From Balanoglossus misakiensis (taxonomy: Eukaryota; Hemichordata), in assembly GCA_040954595.2 (NCBI GenBank), contig CM082580.2:1674001-1738000 (forward strand): a stretch of DNA of 64,000 nt, written 5' to 3'. The first letter of the stretch is position 1; every line of letters begins with the position of its first letter. A program made the position numbers and the translations under genes. Under the pieces are notes generated by a model, which saw only the letters and a program-made list of their open reading frames with translations, was not told the origin of the DNA and did not search any database. Below are positions 1 through 13,030 of the stretch, piece by piece.

Positions 1-469
1 CCTTATTAAACCCGACACAGTTATTACTATTATTATACCCTTCTCATTCATATACCCATTATAACCTGTGTACACAAGCCATCATCATATTATAAACCCG
101 TTATACCTTTATACCACATTTGTTACCCTAATATTATTCCCTTCATACAAGCAACCGTTGTTACCCCTTTATAACCTGTGTACACTCAAATTTTACCATA
201 AAACCATCATCACATTTGTAACCCTTTTATTAAACCAAATTCAAATTTGTTCACCGTTATTATACCATACACATTTCGGAACCTATTATCATACCCTGCA
301 CAAAGCCATTGCTGTTAACCTAATTTTAAAACAAGTAATCACTACCAATTATTAACCCGATTTATTGGACTATTAAGTTTTATATTACGATCACCTCGTT
401 TTGTACGTCTATATTACTCTATCTTATAATTTTGGTCAATAGGATATTATGTTGAAACTCCACTTCTCC
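1..469. other. AT-rich low-complexity DNA
   Basis: Pyrimidine-biased AT-rich sequence with loose reiterations of TTATACC and AACCTGTGTACAC. Open frames here are only low-complexity translation. No gene, splice site or RNA is supported. Confidence 0.5.
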
Positions 470-975
470 ATTCTTCCACTTCTCCATTCTTCCACTTCTC
501 CATCCTTTAGGTTGACGCTCCATCCATCCATCCATCAAAGTTTATATTAGTAGGTTGACTATGGTTGACTCTCCGCTCCATCCTCCCATCAAATTTTACG
601 TTAGTTGGTTGATTATGGTGTTACCAGTGTGCCCTACAGGAAAGAAAAAGAGGAAAAAACAGAGAAAAAACTCCACTTCTCCATCCTTCCACTTCTCCAT
701 CCTTTAAGTTGACGCTCCGCGGCACCATCCATCCATCAAAGTTTATATTTTAGTAAGTTGACTATGGTTGACGCTCCGCTCCATCCATCCATCAAAGTTT
801 ATATTAGTAGGTTGACTATGGTTGACGCTCCGCTCCATTCATCCATCAAAGTTTATATTAGTAGGTTGACTATGGTTGACGCTCCCCTCCATCCATCCAT
901 CAAAGTTTATATTAGTAGGTTGACTATGGTTGACACTCCGCTCCATCCATCCATCAAATTTTACGTTAGTAGGTT
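470..975. repeat. 54-bp minisatellite
   Basis: Tandem copies built on CATCCATCCATCAAAG, TTTATATTAGTAGGTTGAC and TATGGTTGACGCTCC. The copies from about 740 to 960 are spaced 54 bp apart. Because 54 is a multiple of three, an 18-residue peptide repeat stays open on the plus strand, but the unit is a (CATC)n-rich minisatellite and I do not read it as protein. The left part (470-720) is more degenerate, with CCACTTCTCCATTC reiterations. Confidence 0.85.
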
Positions 976-1002
976 GATTATGGTGTTACCATTGGGGCCT
1001 AC

Positions 1003-1115
1003 AGGGAAAAAAAGAAAAAAAAGAGAAAAGAAGAGAAAAAAAGAAAGAAAGAAAGAAAGAGAGAGAGAAGGAGAAGAGTACCGGTGGGACCTACAAAAAA
1101 AAAAGAATGAAAGAA
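1003..1115. repeat. Purine-rich low-complexity tract
   Basis: Almost uninterrupted A/G on the plus strand (GAAA, GAAAGAAAG and GAGAGA runs). It follows the 54-bp repeat and has a shorter copy at about 645-672, so the tract is part of that larger repeat. Confidence 0.8.
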
Positions 1116-1199
1116 TTAAATGCATGAAATCAATGATAATAATAGGATTAATTTGGCAAGCCAGCCCAACCCAACATACTGCGGGTCAAGGGGTACATA

Positions 1200-3830
1200 T
1201 CGTCAATTAATGGAAAAAAAATAAAGTGCAACAAACATTGGCTAGGTCAAAGCAGTTCCTATGGATACCAGAGAGTGCCAATGCTGTATCTGCTATGTAT
1301 ATAGGAAAGCAGATCAAAGGTCACCAAGAGCTCACCCAAAATTGTCAACAAATGTTTCTTCCAAAATTATCAGTGTAAAATGAAAAACAAGACTTCTGGC
1401 TCTATTGGTTAACCTGGTAATTAGGTGTTCCAGCCCTCAAAATTTGAAGGCGTTATCTGCTGTGCATGCCAAGGCAGGGAAAATAGGTTTAAGGTAACCA
1501 AAGCTAACAAAAATGTCAGAAAAAAATGTGATCGCATACTGGTGAATGTTCAAGAAAACCCAGACTCAAAGCTTCATTATCTAGTCTACAATTACGTAAG
1601 CACATATTTATAAGGTTATCATTGGTCAAGAAATTCAGCAAAAAAATTAAGTCCAATAGTAGAGCATGTTCATAAAAAATTCAACCTGTAACAATATGGG
1701 TAAGCTCAGCATTAGATATTCACATATTTAATAAGCTCAACATTGGTCCAGTGGATTCCAAATGTAACAAAAAAAGCTAAGTCCCATACTTGTCCATATA
1801 CATCAAAAACCAAACCTCTAGTGCTATTAGTCTAGTCGCCATAAGATATTCAGAAAAGAATACAGGTGCCAAACTTAGGACAAAGTTCAATGCCAATATT
1901 ATCAAACAATTTGGGTTATGTCCTGGCAGCAGTACTATTCGTGTGAAAAATAAATCATCACTGTTTTGCTTTTCAACAAGAGGCATATCCACGAATAATT
2001 AAGTTCTGAAAAAAAAATGGATCAAAGTACATGCGAAAGTTGCCAAAAAATGCAACGTATTCTGGTCATATGGTGACTCGTATCTATAAAAAGAATTGGT
2101 GTGCAATCAAAGTTTTTAATCAGAATTCATAAAATCCAATTTGGCTTCAATAAACTTTAATTAAGTTCTGAAAGATCTGGATCAAAAGACAAATGAAAGT
2201 TGCCTAAAAATTTGTATTATTAAGTGTTGGAAAAACTGGATTAAAGGACATGTGCAATATGCCAAAAATGGTAACATATTCTGGTCATATAGTGAGTCAT
2301 ATACATATAAATAATGTTTGTGCTATCAATGAGTAGGCCATAAATAGGAAATCTTAGTTTTAAATCGTTGTTCAGAAAATCCAATTTGGCTCCAATAAGG
2401 TTTAACCAATCACAATTCACTTGAAAACTTGATTAGAAAAAGTGTTTTAATGATATTTTTCAAAAATCTAATAAGGAATTCTAAGTCACATGACTACTAG
2501 CAATATTACAGTCAAACTTTGAACTGCACAGTATATTCGAACTTGATTGTCCCTGTAGTTTTGGAAAAGAACTGTCATCTTTTAAAGGTTATCAGAAAAT
2601 CCAATATGGCCACCCTGAAGAAGACAATTAAAGGAACATGCAGCATTACAGGGACCAAAGCAGTTAGCATGGTTCCAACAGAAAGCAAACTCTGTATCTG
2701 TTGTGGATGCTTAGAAATGGTAGGTAAGCCAGAGGTCACGGAAATTTGTGGCAACAAATTTTGACATCAAACTGATCAGTGTTCAACAAAAAAACAGACT
2801 TTTATTCTCAATTGGTTAACTAGAAAAAGCTTATGTACACAACTTTTGTGTTAAAGTTTAATACTTTATTAGGTGTTTAAGGCCTAAAAATCTGAAGGCT
2901 GTATCTGTTGTGCAGGCCAGGTTATGGGAAAGTACATCAAAGGTCATTGCCAAAATTATCAAAATATTTGGGTTATGTCCTGGCAGCAGTAGTACTCTTT
3001 GAACAAAATCATGACTGTTGAGCTTTTTATCAAGAGCCATATCCACATAAAATTAAGTTATGGAATTACTGGATCAAAGGACATGCGAGAGTCACCAACA
3101 AATTGTTTAATCAAATACTGAAAAAAAACTGGATCAAAGAACATATGAAAGTTGTCAAAAAATGTAACATATTCTAGTCATATGGTGACTCGTATCCACA
3201 GAAAGAATTTGTGTGCTTTCAATGAGTAGGATAAAAAAAGGAATTTTAGCTTTTAATCGGAGTTCAGAAAATCCAATTTGGCTCTGATAAGGTTAAACCA
3301 ATCACAATTCACTTGAAAACTTGATTAGAAAAAGATTTTCGTAATTTTTGAATGAGATTTTTAAAAAATCCAATAAGGCACCAAAAGTCACATGACCACT
3401 AATGATATTTTATCAAACTTTCAACCGCACAGTAAATTAGAACTTGATTGGCCCTGTAGTTTATGAAAATGTCAACCTTTAAAGCTTATTAGAAAATCCA
3501 ATATGGCCGCCATGAAGAAGACAATTACAACTAAAAGTAGCATTGGAGGGACCAAGGTGTTAAGCATGGTTCCAACAGAAAGCAGAGGCTGTGTCTGTTG
3601 TGGATGCCCAGAAATGGTAAAGTACGCCAGAGGTGAGGCAAAATGTGCCAACAAAATTTGATACCAAACTGATCAGTGTCCAACAAAAAGCAGACTTCTA
3701 CGCTTTATTGGTTAACTTTAAATAGCTCATATACATAATTAGTGTGTTAAAGTTAACACATGCACTTCATTAGGTGTTCCAGTCCTCTAAATTTACAAGT
3801 GACCTATTGGTCAAATGAGCTCTGCTGACC
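1200..3830. repeat. Diverged copies of a ~0.9-kb super-repeat
   Basis: Three partial copies of a long tandem unit. Landmarks recur in fixed order: AAAATCCAATTTGGCT, ACCAATCACAATTCACTTG, AGAACTTGATTGGCCCTG, a TATGGCC-CCATGAAGAAGAC block, GGTTCCAACAGAAAGCA, ATTAGGTGTTCCAG, then a 116-bp module with TATCAAAATATTTGGGTTAT. The GGTTCCAACAGAAAGCA landmark occurs near 2,670 and 3,568, giving a period of about 0.9 kb. Short open frames on both strands (for example 2,519-2,764) are repeat translations that recur with indels in other copies, so they are not genes. Confidence 0.85.
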
Positions 3831-4025
3831 TTAACAGTGTAACCTGGGCGATGATATGAATACCCTAGGTTTTAATTCATAACAATTGTATTCTATTGAA
3901 CAAAACCAAACATAGACATCACAAGTATTTATCCAAATTCAGCTTGATTCATTGCACTAAAGAAAGAAAGAATTGAATTCTAAAGAACAACATCAAAAGG
4001 AAGTACCAATGTTCTAATTTGCATA
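3831..4025. other. Spacer between satellite families
   Basis: A short stretch between the super-repeat and the 146-bp satellite. No gene or structured element seen. Confidence 0.4.
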
Positions 4026-5590
4026 TTCATGACCCCATCAAAATTCCAATAAAACAAAATCAGGTAGGGGCACCATAACACACATTCTACCAAATTTCAA
4101 CTCCATCGTACATGTATTTAGGGAGAAGATTTTTTTACCAAAAATTATATTTTTAGATCTAATTTGCATATTTATGACCCCATCATATCCAAATTAGCAA
4201 AATCAGGTAGGGGCACCATAACACACATTCCTACTAAATTTCAGCGCCATCGTACATGTAGTTAGGGAGAAGAAGATTTTTGACCAAAAATTCTATTTTT
4301 AGATCTAATTTGCATATTTATGACCCCATCTAATCCAAATTAGCAAAATCAGGTAGGGGCACCATAACACACATTCCTACTAAATTTCAGCGCCATCGTA
4401 CATGTAGTTAGGGAGAAGAAGATTTTTGACCAAAAATTCTATTTTTAGATCTAATTTGCATATTTATGACCCAATCAAATCCAAATTAACAAAATCAGGT
4501 AGGGACACTATAACACACATTCCTACTAAATTTCAGCTCCATCGTACAAATAGTTAGGGAGAAGAAGATTTTTTACCAAAAATTATATTTTTAGATCTAA
4601 TTTACATATTCATGACCCGATCATATCCAAATTAATAAAATCAAGTACGGGCATCATAACACACATTCCTACCATATTTCAGCTCCATCGTACATGTAGT
4701 TAGGGAGAAGAAAATTTTTGACCAAAAATTATATTTTTAGATCTAATTTGCATATTTATGACCCCATCAAATCCAAATTTACAAAATCAGGTAGGGGCAC
4801 CATAACACACATTCCTACCAAATTTCAGCTCCATTGTACATGTAGTTATGGAGAAGAAGATTTTTTACCAAAATTCTATTTTTAGATCTAATTTGCATAT
4901 TTATGACCCCATCAAATCCAAATTTACAAAATCAGGTAGGGGCACCATAACACACATTCCTACTAAATTTCAGCTCCATCGTACAAATAGTTAGGGAGAA
5001 GAAGATTTTTTACCAAAAATTATATTTTTAGATCTAATTTACATATTCATGACCCGATCATATCCAAATTAATAAAATCAAGTACGGGCATCATAACACA
5101 CATTCCTACCATATTTCAGCTCCATCGTACATGTAGTTAGGGAGAAGAAAATTTTTGACCAAAAATTATATTTTTAGATCTAATTTGCATATTTATGACC
5201 CCATCAAATCCAAATTTACAAAATCAGGTAGGGGCACCATAACACACATTCCTACCAAATTTCAGCTCCATTGTACATGTAGTTATGGAGAAGAAGATTT
5301 TTTACCAAAATTCTATTTTTAGATCTAATTTGCATATTTATGACCCCATCAAATCCAAATTTACAAAATCAGGTAGGGGCACCATAACACACATTCCTGC
5401 CAAATTTCAGGTCCATTGCACATGTAGTTGTGGAGAAGAAGATTTTTACCAAAAGTTCTATTTTTAGATCTAATTTGCATATTCATGACCCCATCAAATC
5501 CAAATTAACAAAATCAGTTAAAGGCACCATAACACACATTCCAAACAAATTTCAGCTAAATATGCCCAGTTGTTTTAAAGAAGAAGATTG
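4026..5590. repeat. 146-bp satellite array (about 11 monomers)
   Basis: Monomers are marked by TTTTTAGATCTAATTTGCAT, with GATCT at 4,156, 4,302, 4,448, 4,594, 4,740, 4,885 and 5,031: a 145-146 bp period. Each unit contains AAAATCAGGTAGGGGCACC, CACACATTCCTAC and GTAGTTAGGGAGAAGAAG. Variants show that a three-monomer block is itself duplicated: the AAATAGTTAGGGAG variant lies near 4,547 and 4,987, and the AAGTACGGGCATC variant near 4,642 and 5,079, both 437-440 bp apart. The last monomers (5,470-5,590) are more diverged and run into a GACGGAC-rich tail. Confidence 0.95.
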
Positions 5591-5594
5591 AAAT

Positions 5595-5702
5595 ACAAAA
5601 AGTTGACGGACGACAGACGACTGACGACAGACGACGGACGACGGACGGACACTTATCAACCTACTGCTACAGCTCGGCTGACACAAGTGACAGCAGAGCT
5701 AA
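5595..5702. repeat. GACGGAC-rich tail with CAGCTCGGCTGACACAAGTG end
   Basis: A (GACGGACGAC)n-like run followed by a conserved segment containing TATCAACCTACTGCTACAGC and CTGACACAAGTGACAGCAGA. The same tail closes the satellite blocks at 5,938-6,034 and 13,843-13,940, so it looks like the terminal part of the repeat family. Confidence 0.8.
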
Positions 5703-6034
5703 AAATCAGGTAGGGACACCATAACACACATTCCTACCAAATTTCAGCTCCAACGTACATGTAGTTAGGGAGAAGAAGATTTTTTTACCAAAAATTTTAT
5801 TTTTAGATCTAATTTGCATATTCATGACCCCATCAAATCCAAATTAACAAAATCAGTTAAAGGCACCATAACACACATTCTAACCAAATTTCAGCTAAAT
5901 ATGCCAAGTAGTTTTATAGAAGAAGATTGAAATACCAAAAGTTGACGGACGACGGATGACGGACGACAGACGACGGACAGACATTTATCAACCTACTGCT
6001 ACAGCTCGGCTGACACAAGTGACAGCAGAGCTAA
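5703..6034. repeat. Two 146-bp-type monomers plus second GACGGAC tail
   Basis: Restarts mid-monomer at AAAATCAGGTAGGGACACC immediately after the first tail, runs for about two monomers, and ends in the same GACGGAC / CAGCTCGGCTGACACAAGTG tail. This gives a monomer-tail-monomer-tail structure. Confidence 0.8.
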
Positions 6035-8890
6035 TAAAAGCTGTATCTGCTGTGCATGCCAAGTTTTGGAAATGTAGATCAAGGGTCATTGCCAAAATTA
6101 TCAAAATATTTGGGTTATGTCCTGCCAGAGTAGTACTCATGTGAACAAAATCATGACTGTTGTGCTTTTTAACAAGAGACATATCAATGTACAATTAAGT
6201 TCTGAAAGATCTTGATCAAAGGGAAAATGAAAGTTGCAAAAAATTGTATAATTAAGTGTTAAAAAAAGGATCAATGGACATGTGAAAGTTGACAAAAAAT
6301 TTTAACATTCTGGTCTTATGTTGACTCTATCCATAAAAAGGCTTGGTGTGCTATCATTCAGTAGCCTACAAATAGGAAATTTTAGTTTTTAATCGGAGTT
6401 CAGAAAATCCAATTAGGCTTCAATAAGGTTTAACCAATCACATTTTACGCGAAAGCGTGATTAAAAAAAGATTTTGGAAATTTTTCATGGGATTTTTCAA
6501 AAATCCATAATAAATCCAAATTCACATGAACACTAACAATATTATTTTAAAAAATTGGAACGTACAGTAAATTAGAACTTGATTGGCCTTGTAATTTTTG
6601 AAAAAAAATGTCAACTTTTAAAGGTTATCAGAAAATCCAATATGGCCACCATGAAGAAGACAATTAAAAGAACATGCAGCATCACAGGGGCCAAAGCAGT
6701 TAGCATGGTTCCAACAGAAAGCAAACTCTGTATCTGTTATGGATTCTTAGAATGGTAGGTAAGCCAGAGGTCACGGAAATTTGTGCCAACAAATTTTGAT
6801 ATCAAACTGATAAGTGTCCAACAAGAACCAAACTTCTAAGCTCAATTGGTTAACTTTAAATAGGATTTAAGTAGATCATGGCCAAAATTATCAAAATATT
6901 TGGGTTATGTCCAGGCAGCAATAGTACTCATGTGTACAAAATCATGACTGTTGTGCTTTTTAACAAGAGACATATCCAAGTAGATCAAGGGTCATGGCCA
7001 AAATTATCAAAATATTTGGGTTATGTCCTGGCAGCAATAAAACTCATGTGAACAAAATCATGACTGTTGTGCTTTTTAACAAGAGACATATCCAAGTAGA
7101 TCAATGGTCATTGCCAAAATTATCAAAATATTTGGGTTATGTCCTGGCAGCAGTAGTACTCTATGAACAAAATCATGACTGTTGAGCTTTTTATCAAGAG
7201 CCATATCCACATAAAATTAAGTTATGGAATTACTGGGTCGAAGGACATGCGAGAGTTGCCAACAAATTGTTTAATCAAGTTTTGAAAAAACTGGATCAAA
7301 GGACATGTGAAAGTTGCCAAAAAATGTAACGTATTCTAGTCATATGGCGACTCGTATCCATAAAATTAATTTGTGTGCTTTCAATGAGTAGGCTAGAAAT
7401 AGGAAATCTTAGTTTTTAATCAGTGTTCAGAAAAATCCAATTTGGCTCCAATAAGGTGACACCAATCACAATTCACTTGAAAACTTGATTAGAAAAAGAT
7501 GTTCTGTAATTTTTTAATGAGATTTTTAAACAATCCAATTAGGCACCCAAAGTCACTTGACCACTAATGATATTTTTGTCAAACTTTCAACCCTACAGTA
7601 AACTAGAATTTGATTTGCCCTGTAGTTTATGAAAATGTCAACTTTTAAAGGTTATTAGAAAATCCAATATGGCCACCATGAAGAAGACAATTAGAGCTAC
7701 AAGCAGCATTGGAGTGGCCAAAGCGGTTAGCATGGTTCCAACAGAAAGCAAAGGCTGTATCTGTTGTGGATGCCTAGAAATGGTAAAGTATGCCAGAGGT
7801 GATGCAAAATGTGCCAACAAAATTTAATACCAAACTGATCAATGTCCAACAAAAAGCAGACTTCTACGCTTTATTAGTTAACTTTAAATAGCTTATATAC
7901 ATAATTATTGTGTTAAAGTTAATACATGTACTTCATTAGGTGTTCCAAGCCTCTAAATTTAAAAGCTGTATCTGCTGTACATGCCAAGTTATGGGAATGT
8001 AGATCAAAAGTTACTGCCAAAATTATCAAAATATTTGGGTTATGTCCTGGCAGCAGTAGTACTCATGTGAACAAAATCACGACTGTTGTGCTTTTTAACA
8101 AGAGGCATATCAACGTAGAATTAAGTTCTGAAAGATCTGGATCAAAAGACGAATGAAAGTTGCAAAAAAATAGTATAATTAAGTGTTGAAAAAATGGATG
8201 AAAGGACATGTGAAAGTTGATAAAAATTGTTTAACATATTCTGGACTTATGGTGACTCGTATCCATAAAAAGGATTGGTGTGCTATCATTCAGTAGCCTT
8301 GAAATAGGAAATTTTAGTTTTTAATCGGAGTTCAGACAATCCAATTTGACTTCAATAAGGTTTAACCAATCACAATTCACTTGAAAGCTTGATTAAAAAA
8401 GATTTTGGAAATTTTTCATGAGTTTTTGAAAAAATCCATAATGAATCCAAATTCACATGACCACTATTAATATAATTGAAAAAAAAATGGAACGGCCAGT
8501 AAATTAGAACTTGATTGGCCCTGCAGTTTAGAAAAAAATGTCCACTTTTAGAGATTATCAGAAAATCCAATATGGCCGCCATGAAGAAGACCCAACTATA
8601 AGCAGCATTGGAGTGACCAAAGTGGTTAGCATGGTTCCAACAGAAAGCAAAGGCTGTATCTGTTATGGATGCTGAGAAATGGTAAGTAAGCCAGAGGTCA
8701 GGCAAATTTGTGCCAACAAATTTTGACATCAAACTGATAAGTGTCCAACAAGAACCAAACTTCTAAGCTCAATTGGTTAACTTTAAACAGGATAAGTACA
8801 TAATGATTGTGTTAAAAATTAATACTTCATTAGGTGTTCCAGTCCTCTAAATTTGAAAGCCGTATCTGCTGTGCATGGCAAGTTATGGGA
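6035..8890. repeat. Three super-repeat copies with embedded 116-bp modules
   Basis: Copies of the ~0.9-kb unit, with GGTTCCAACAGAAAGCA near 6,710, 7,735 and 8,635. Between the first two, the 116-bp module is present about three times (6,880-7,210) instead of once, showing that this module is the part that expands. The block is nearly repeated at 13,940-17,110. Reading frames of 60-120 codons on the minus strand (such as 8,370-8,732) recur with indels between copies and are not supported as genes. Confidence 0.9.
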
Positions 8891-11800
8891 AAGAAGATCA
8901 TGGCCAAAATTATCAAAATATTTGGGTTATGTCCTGGCAGCAATAGTACTCATGTGTACAAAATCATGACTGTTGTGCTTTTTAACAAGAGACATATCCA
9001 AGTAGATCAAGGGTCATGGCCAAAATTATCAAAATATTTGGGTTATGTCCTGGCAACAATAAAACTCATGTGAACAAAATCATGACTGTTGTGCTTTTTA
9101 ACAAGAGACATATCCAAGTAGATCAAGGGTCATGGCCGAAATAATCAAAATATTTGGGTTATGTCCTGGCAGCAATAAAATTCATATGAACAAAATCATG
9201 ACTGTTGTGCTTTTTAACAAGAGACATATCCAAGTAGATCAAGGGTCATTGCCAAAATTATCCAAATATTTGGGTTATGTCCTGGCAGCAATAAAACTCA
9301 TGTGAACAAAATCATGACTATTGTGCTTTTTAACAAGAGACATATCCAAGTAGATCAAGGGTCATTGCCAAAATGATCAAAATATATGGGTTATGTCCTG
9401 GCAGCAATAAAACTCATGTGAACAAAATCATGACTGTTGTGCTTTTTAACAAGAGACATATCCAAGTAGATCAAGGGTCATTGCCAAAATTATCAAAATA
9501 TTTGGGTTATGTCCTGGCAGCAATAAAACTCATGTGAACAAAATCATGACTGTTGTGCTTTTTAACAAGAGACATATCCAAGTAGATCAAGGGTCATTGC
9601 CAAAATTATCAAAATATTTGGGTTATGTCCAGGCACCAATAGTACTCATGTGAACAAAATCATGACTGTTGTGCTTTTTAACAAGAGACATATCCAAGTA
9701 GATCAAGGGTCATTGCCAAAATTATCAAAATATTTGGGTTATGTCCAGGCAGCAATAGTACTCATGTGAACAAAATCATGACTGTTGTGCTTTTTAACAA
9801 GAGGCATATCCAAGTAGATCAAGGGTCATTGCCAAAATTATCAAAATATTTGGGTTATGTCCAGGCAGCAATAGTACTCATGTGAACAAAATCATGACTG
9901 TTGTGCTTTTTAACAAGAGACATATCCAAGTAGATCAAGGGTCATTGCCAAAATTATCAAAATATTTGGGTTATGTCCAGGCAGCAATAGTACTCATGTG
10001 AACAAAATCATGACTGTTGTGCTTTTTAACAAGAGACATATCCAAGTAGATCAAGGGTCATTACCAAGATTATCAAAATATTTGGGTTATGTCCTGGCAG
10101 CAATAAAACTCATGTGAACAAAATCATGACTGTTGTGCCTTTTAACAAGAGACATATCCAAGTAGATCAAGGGTCATTGCCAAAATTATCAAAATATTTG
10201 GGTTATGTCCTGGCAGCAATAAAACTCATGTGAACAAAATCATGACTGTTGTGCTTTTTAACAAGAGACATATCCAAGTAGATCAAGGGTCATTGCCATG
10301 ATTATCAAAATATTTGGGTTATGTCCTGGCAGCAATAAAACTCATGTGAACAAAATCATGACTATTGTGCTTTTTAACAAGAGACATATCCAAGTAGATC
10401 AAGGGTCATTGCCAAAATGATCAAAATATATGGGTTATGTCCTGGCAGCAATAAAACTCATGTGAACAAAATCATGACTGTTGTGCTTTTTAACAAGAGA
10501 CATATCCAAGTAGATCAAGGGTCATTGCCAAAATTATCAAAATATTTGGGTTATGTCCTGGCAGCAATAAAACTCATGTGAACAAAATCATGACTGTTGT
10601 GCTTTTTAACAAGAGACATATCCAAGTAGATCAAGGGTCATTGCCAAAATTATCAAAATATTTGGGTTATGTCCAGGCACCAATAGTACTCATGTGAACA
10701 AAATCATGACTGTTGTGCTTTTTAACAAGAGACATATCCAAGTAGATCAAGGGTCATTGCCAAAATTATCAAAATATTTGGGTTATGTCCAGGCAGCAAT
10801 AGTACTCATGTGAACAAAATCATGACTGTTGTGCTTTTTAACAAGAGGCATATCCAAGTAGATCAAGGGTCATTGCCAAAATTATCAAAATATTTGGGTT
10901 ATGTCCAGGCAGCAATAGTACTCATGTGAACAAAATCATGACTGTTGTGCTTTTTAACAAGAGACATATCCAAGTAGATCAAGGGTCATTGCCAAAATTA
11001 TCAAAATATTTGGGTTATGTCCAGGCAGCAATAGTACTCATGTGAACAAAATCATGACTGTTGTGCTTTTTAACAAGAGACATATCCAAGTAGATCAAGG
11101 GTCATTACCAAGATTATCAAAATATTTGGGTTATGTCCTGGCAGCAATAAAACTCATGTGAACAAAATCATGACTGTTGTGCCTTTTAACAAGAGACATA
11201 TCCAAGTAGATCAAGGGTCATTGCCAAAATTATCAAAATATTTGGGTTATGTCCTGGCAGCAATAAAACTCATGTGAACAAAATCATGACTGTTGTGCTT
11301 TTTAACAAGAGACATATCCAAGTAGATCAAGGGTCATTGCCATGATTATCAAAATATTTGGGTTATGTCCTGGCAGCAATAAAACTCATGTGAACAAAAT
11401 CATGACTGTTGTGCTTTTAACAAGAGACATATCCAAGTAGATCAAGGGTCATTGCCAAAATTATCAAAATATTTGGGTTATGTCCAGGTAGCAATAGTAC
11501 TCATGTGAACAAAATCATGACTGTTGTGCTTTTTAACAAGAGACATATCCAAGTAGATCAAGGGTCATTACCAAGATTATCAAAATATTTGGATTATGTC
11601 CTGGCAGCAATAAAACTCATGTGAACAAAATCATGACTGTTGTGCCTTTTAACAAGAGACATATCCAAGTAGATCAAGGGTCATTGCCAAAATTATCAAA
11701 ATATTTGGGTAATGTCCTGGCAGCAATAAAACTCATGTGAACAAAATCATGACTGTTGTGCTTTTTAACAAGAGACATATCCAAGTAGATCAAGGGTCAT

Positions 11801-13030
11801 TGCCAAGATTATCAAAATATTTGGGTTATGTCCTGGCAGCAATAAAACTCATGTGAACAAAATCATGACTGTTGTGCTTTTTAACAAGAGACATATCCAA
11901 GTAGATCAAGGGTCATTGCCAAAGTTATCAAAATATTTGGGTTATGTCCTGGCAGCGACAAAACTCATGTGAACAAAATCATGACTGTTGTGCTTTTTAA
12001 CAAGAGACATATCCAAGTAGATCAAGGGTCATGGCCAAAATTATCAAAATATTTGGGTTATGTCCTGGCAGCAATAAAACTCATGTGAACAAAATCATGA
12101 CTGTTGTGCTTTTTAACAAGAGACATATCCAAGTAGATCAAGGGTCATTGCCAAAATTATCAAAATATTTGGGTAATGTCCTGGCAGCAATAAAACTCAT
12201 GTGAACAAAATCATGACTGTTGTGCTTTTTAACAAGAGACATATCCAAGTAGATCAAGGGTCATTGCCAAGATTATCAAAATATTTGGGTTATGTCCTGG
12301 CAGCAATAAAACTCATGTGAACAAAATCATGACTGTTGTGCTTTTTAACAAGAGACATATCCAAGTAGATCAAGGGTCATTGCCAAAGTTATCAAAATAT
12401 TTGGGTTATGTCCTGGCAGCGACAAAACTCATGTGAACAAAATCATGACTGTTGTGCTTTTTAACAAGAGACATATCCAAGTAGATCAAGGGTCATGGCC
12501 AAAATTATCAAAATATTTGGGTTATGTCCTGGCAACAATAAAACTCATGTGAACAAAATCATGACTGTTGTGCTTTTTAACAAGAGACATATCCAAGGGA
12601 TCAAGGGTCATTACCAAGATTATCAAAATATTTGGGTTATGTCCTGGCAGCGACAAAACTCATGTGAACAAAATCATGACTGTTGTGCTTTTTAACAAGA
12701 GACATATCCAAGTAGATCAAGGGTCATGGCCAAAATTATCAAAATATTTGGGTTATGTCCTGGCAACAATAAAACTCATGTGAACAAAATCATGACTGTT
12801 GTGCTTTTTAACAAGAGACATATCCAAGGGATCAAGGGTCATTACCAAGATTATCAAAATATTTGGGTTATGTCCTGGCAGCAATAAAACTCATGTGAAC
12901 AAAATCATGACTGTTGTGCTTTTTAACAAGAGACATATCCAAGTAGATCAAGGGTCATTGCCAAAATTATCAAAATATTTGGGTTATGTCCTGGCAGCAG
13001 TAGTACTCTTTGAACAAAATCATGACTGTT
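8891..13030. repeat. 116-bp satellite array with higher-order repeats (about 36 monomers)
   Basis: Successive monomers start at 8,901, 9,017, 9,133, 9,249 and 9,365, an exact 116-bp period. Each carries AAGTAGATCAAGGGTCATTG, TATCAAAATATTTGGGTTAT, CTGGCAGCAATAAAACTC, a TGAACAAAATCATGACTGTT block and AACAAGAGACATATCC. Shared rare variants show higher-order duplication. CCAAAATGATC is at 9,368 and 10,412, AGGCACCAATAG at 9,631 and 10,675, and ATTACCAAGATT near 10,060 and 11,105: each 1,044 bp apart, or nine monomers. A second, four-monomer duplication is shown by AAAGTTATC with GCAGCGACAAAAC at 11,921 and 12,385 (464 bp). Most monomers contain ATG...TGA short frames that are not plausible genes. 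Confidence 0.97.

Noticed and set aside
758-1210. A 150-codon plus-strand frame with an 18-residue repeat
   Set aside because: It is the in-frame translation of a 54-bp minisatellite and a purine tract; the unit length is simply a multiple of three.
8370-8732. A 120-codon minus-strand frame, also present with changes at 16,603-16,944
   Set aside because: It is part of the super-repeat; other copies carry indels and stops, and there is no conserved coding pattern.
8891-13030. Regular array that could be mistaken for CRISPR
   Set aside because: Monomers are contiguous 116-bp units without short repeats and unique spacers, in a eukaryotic context.
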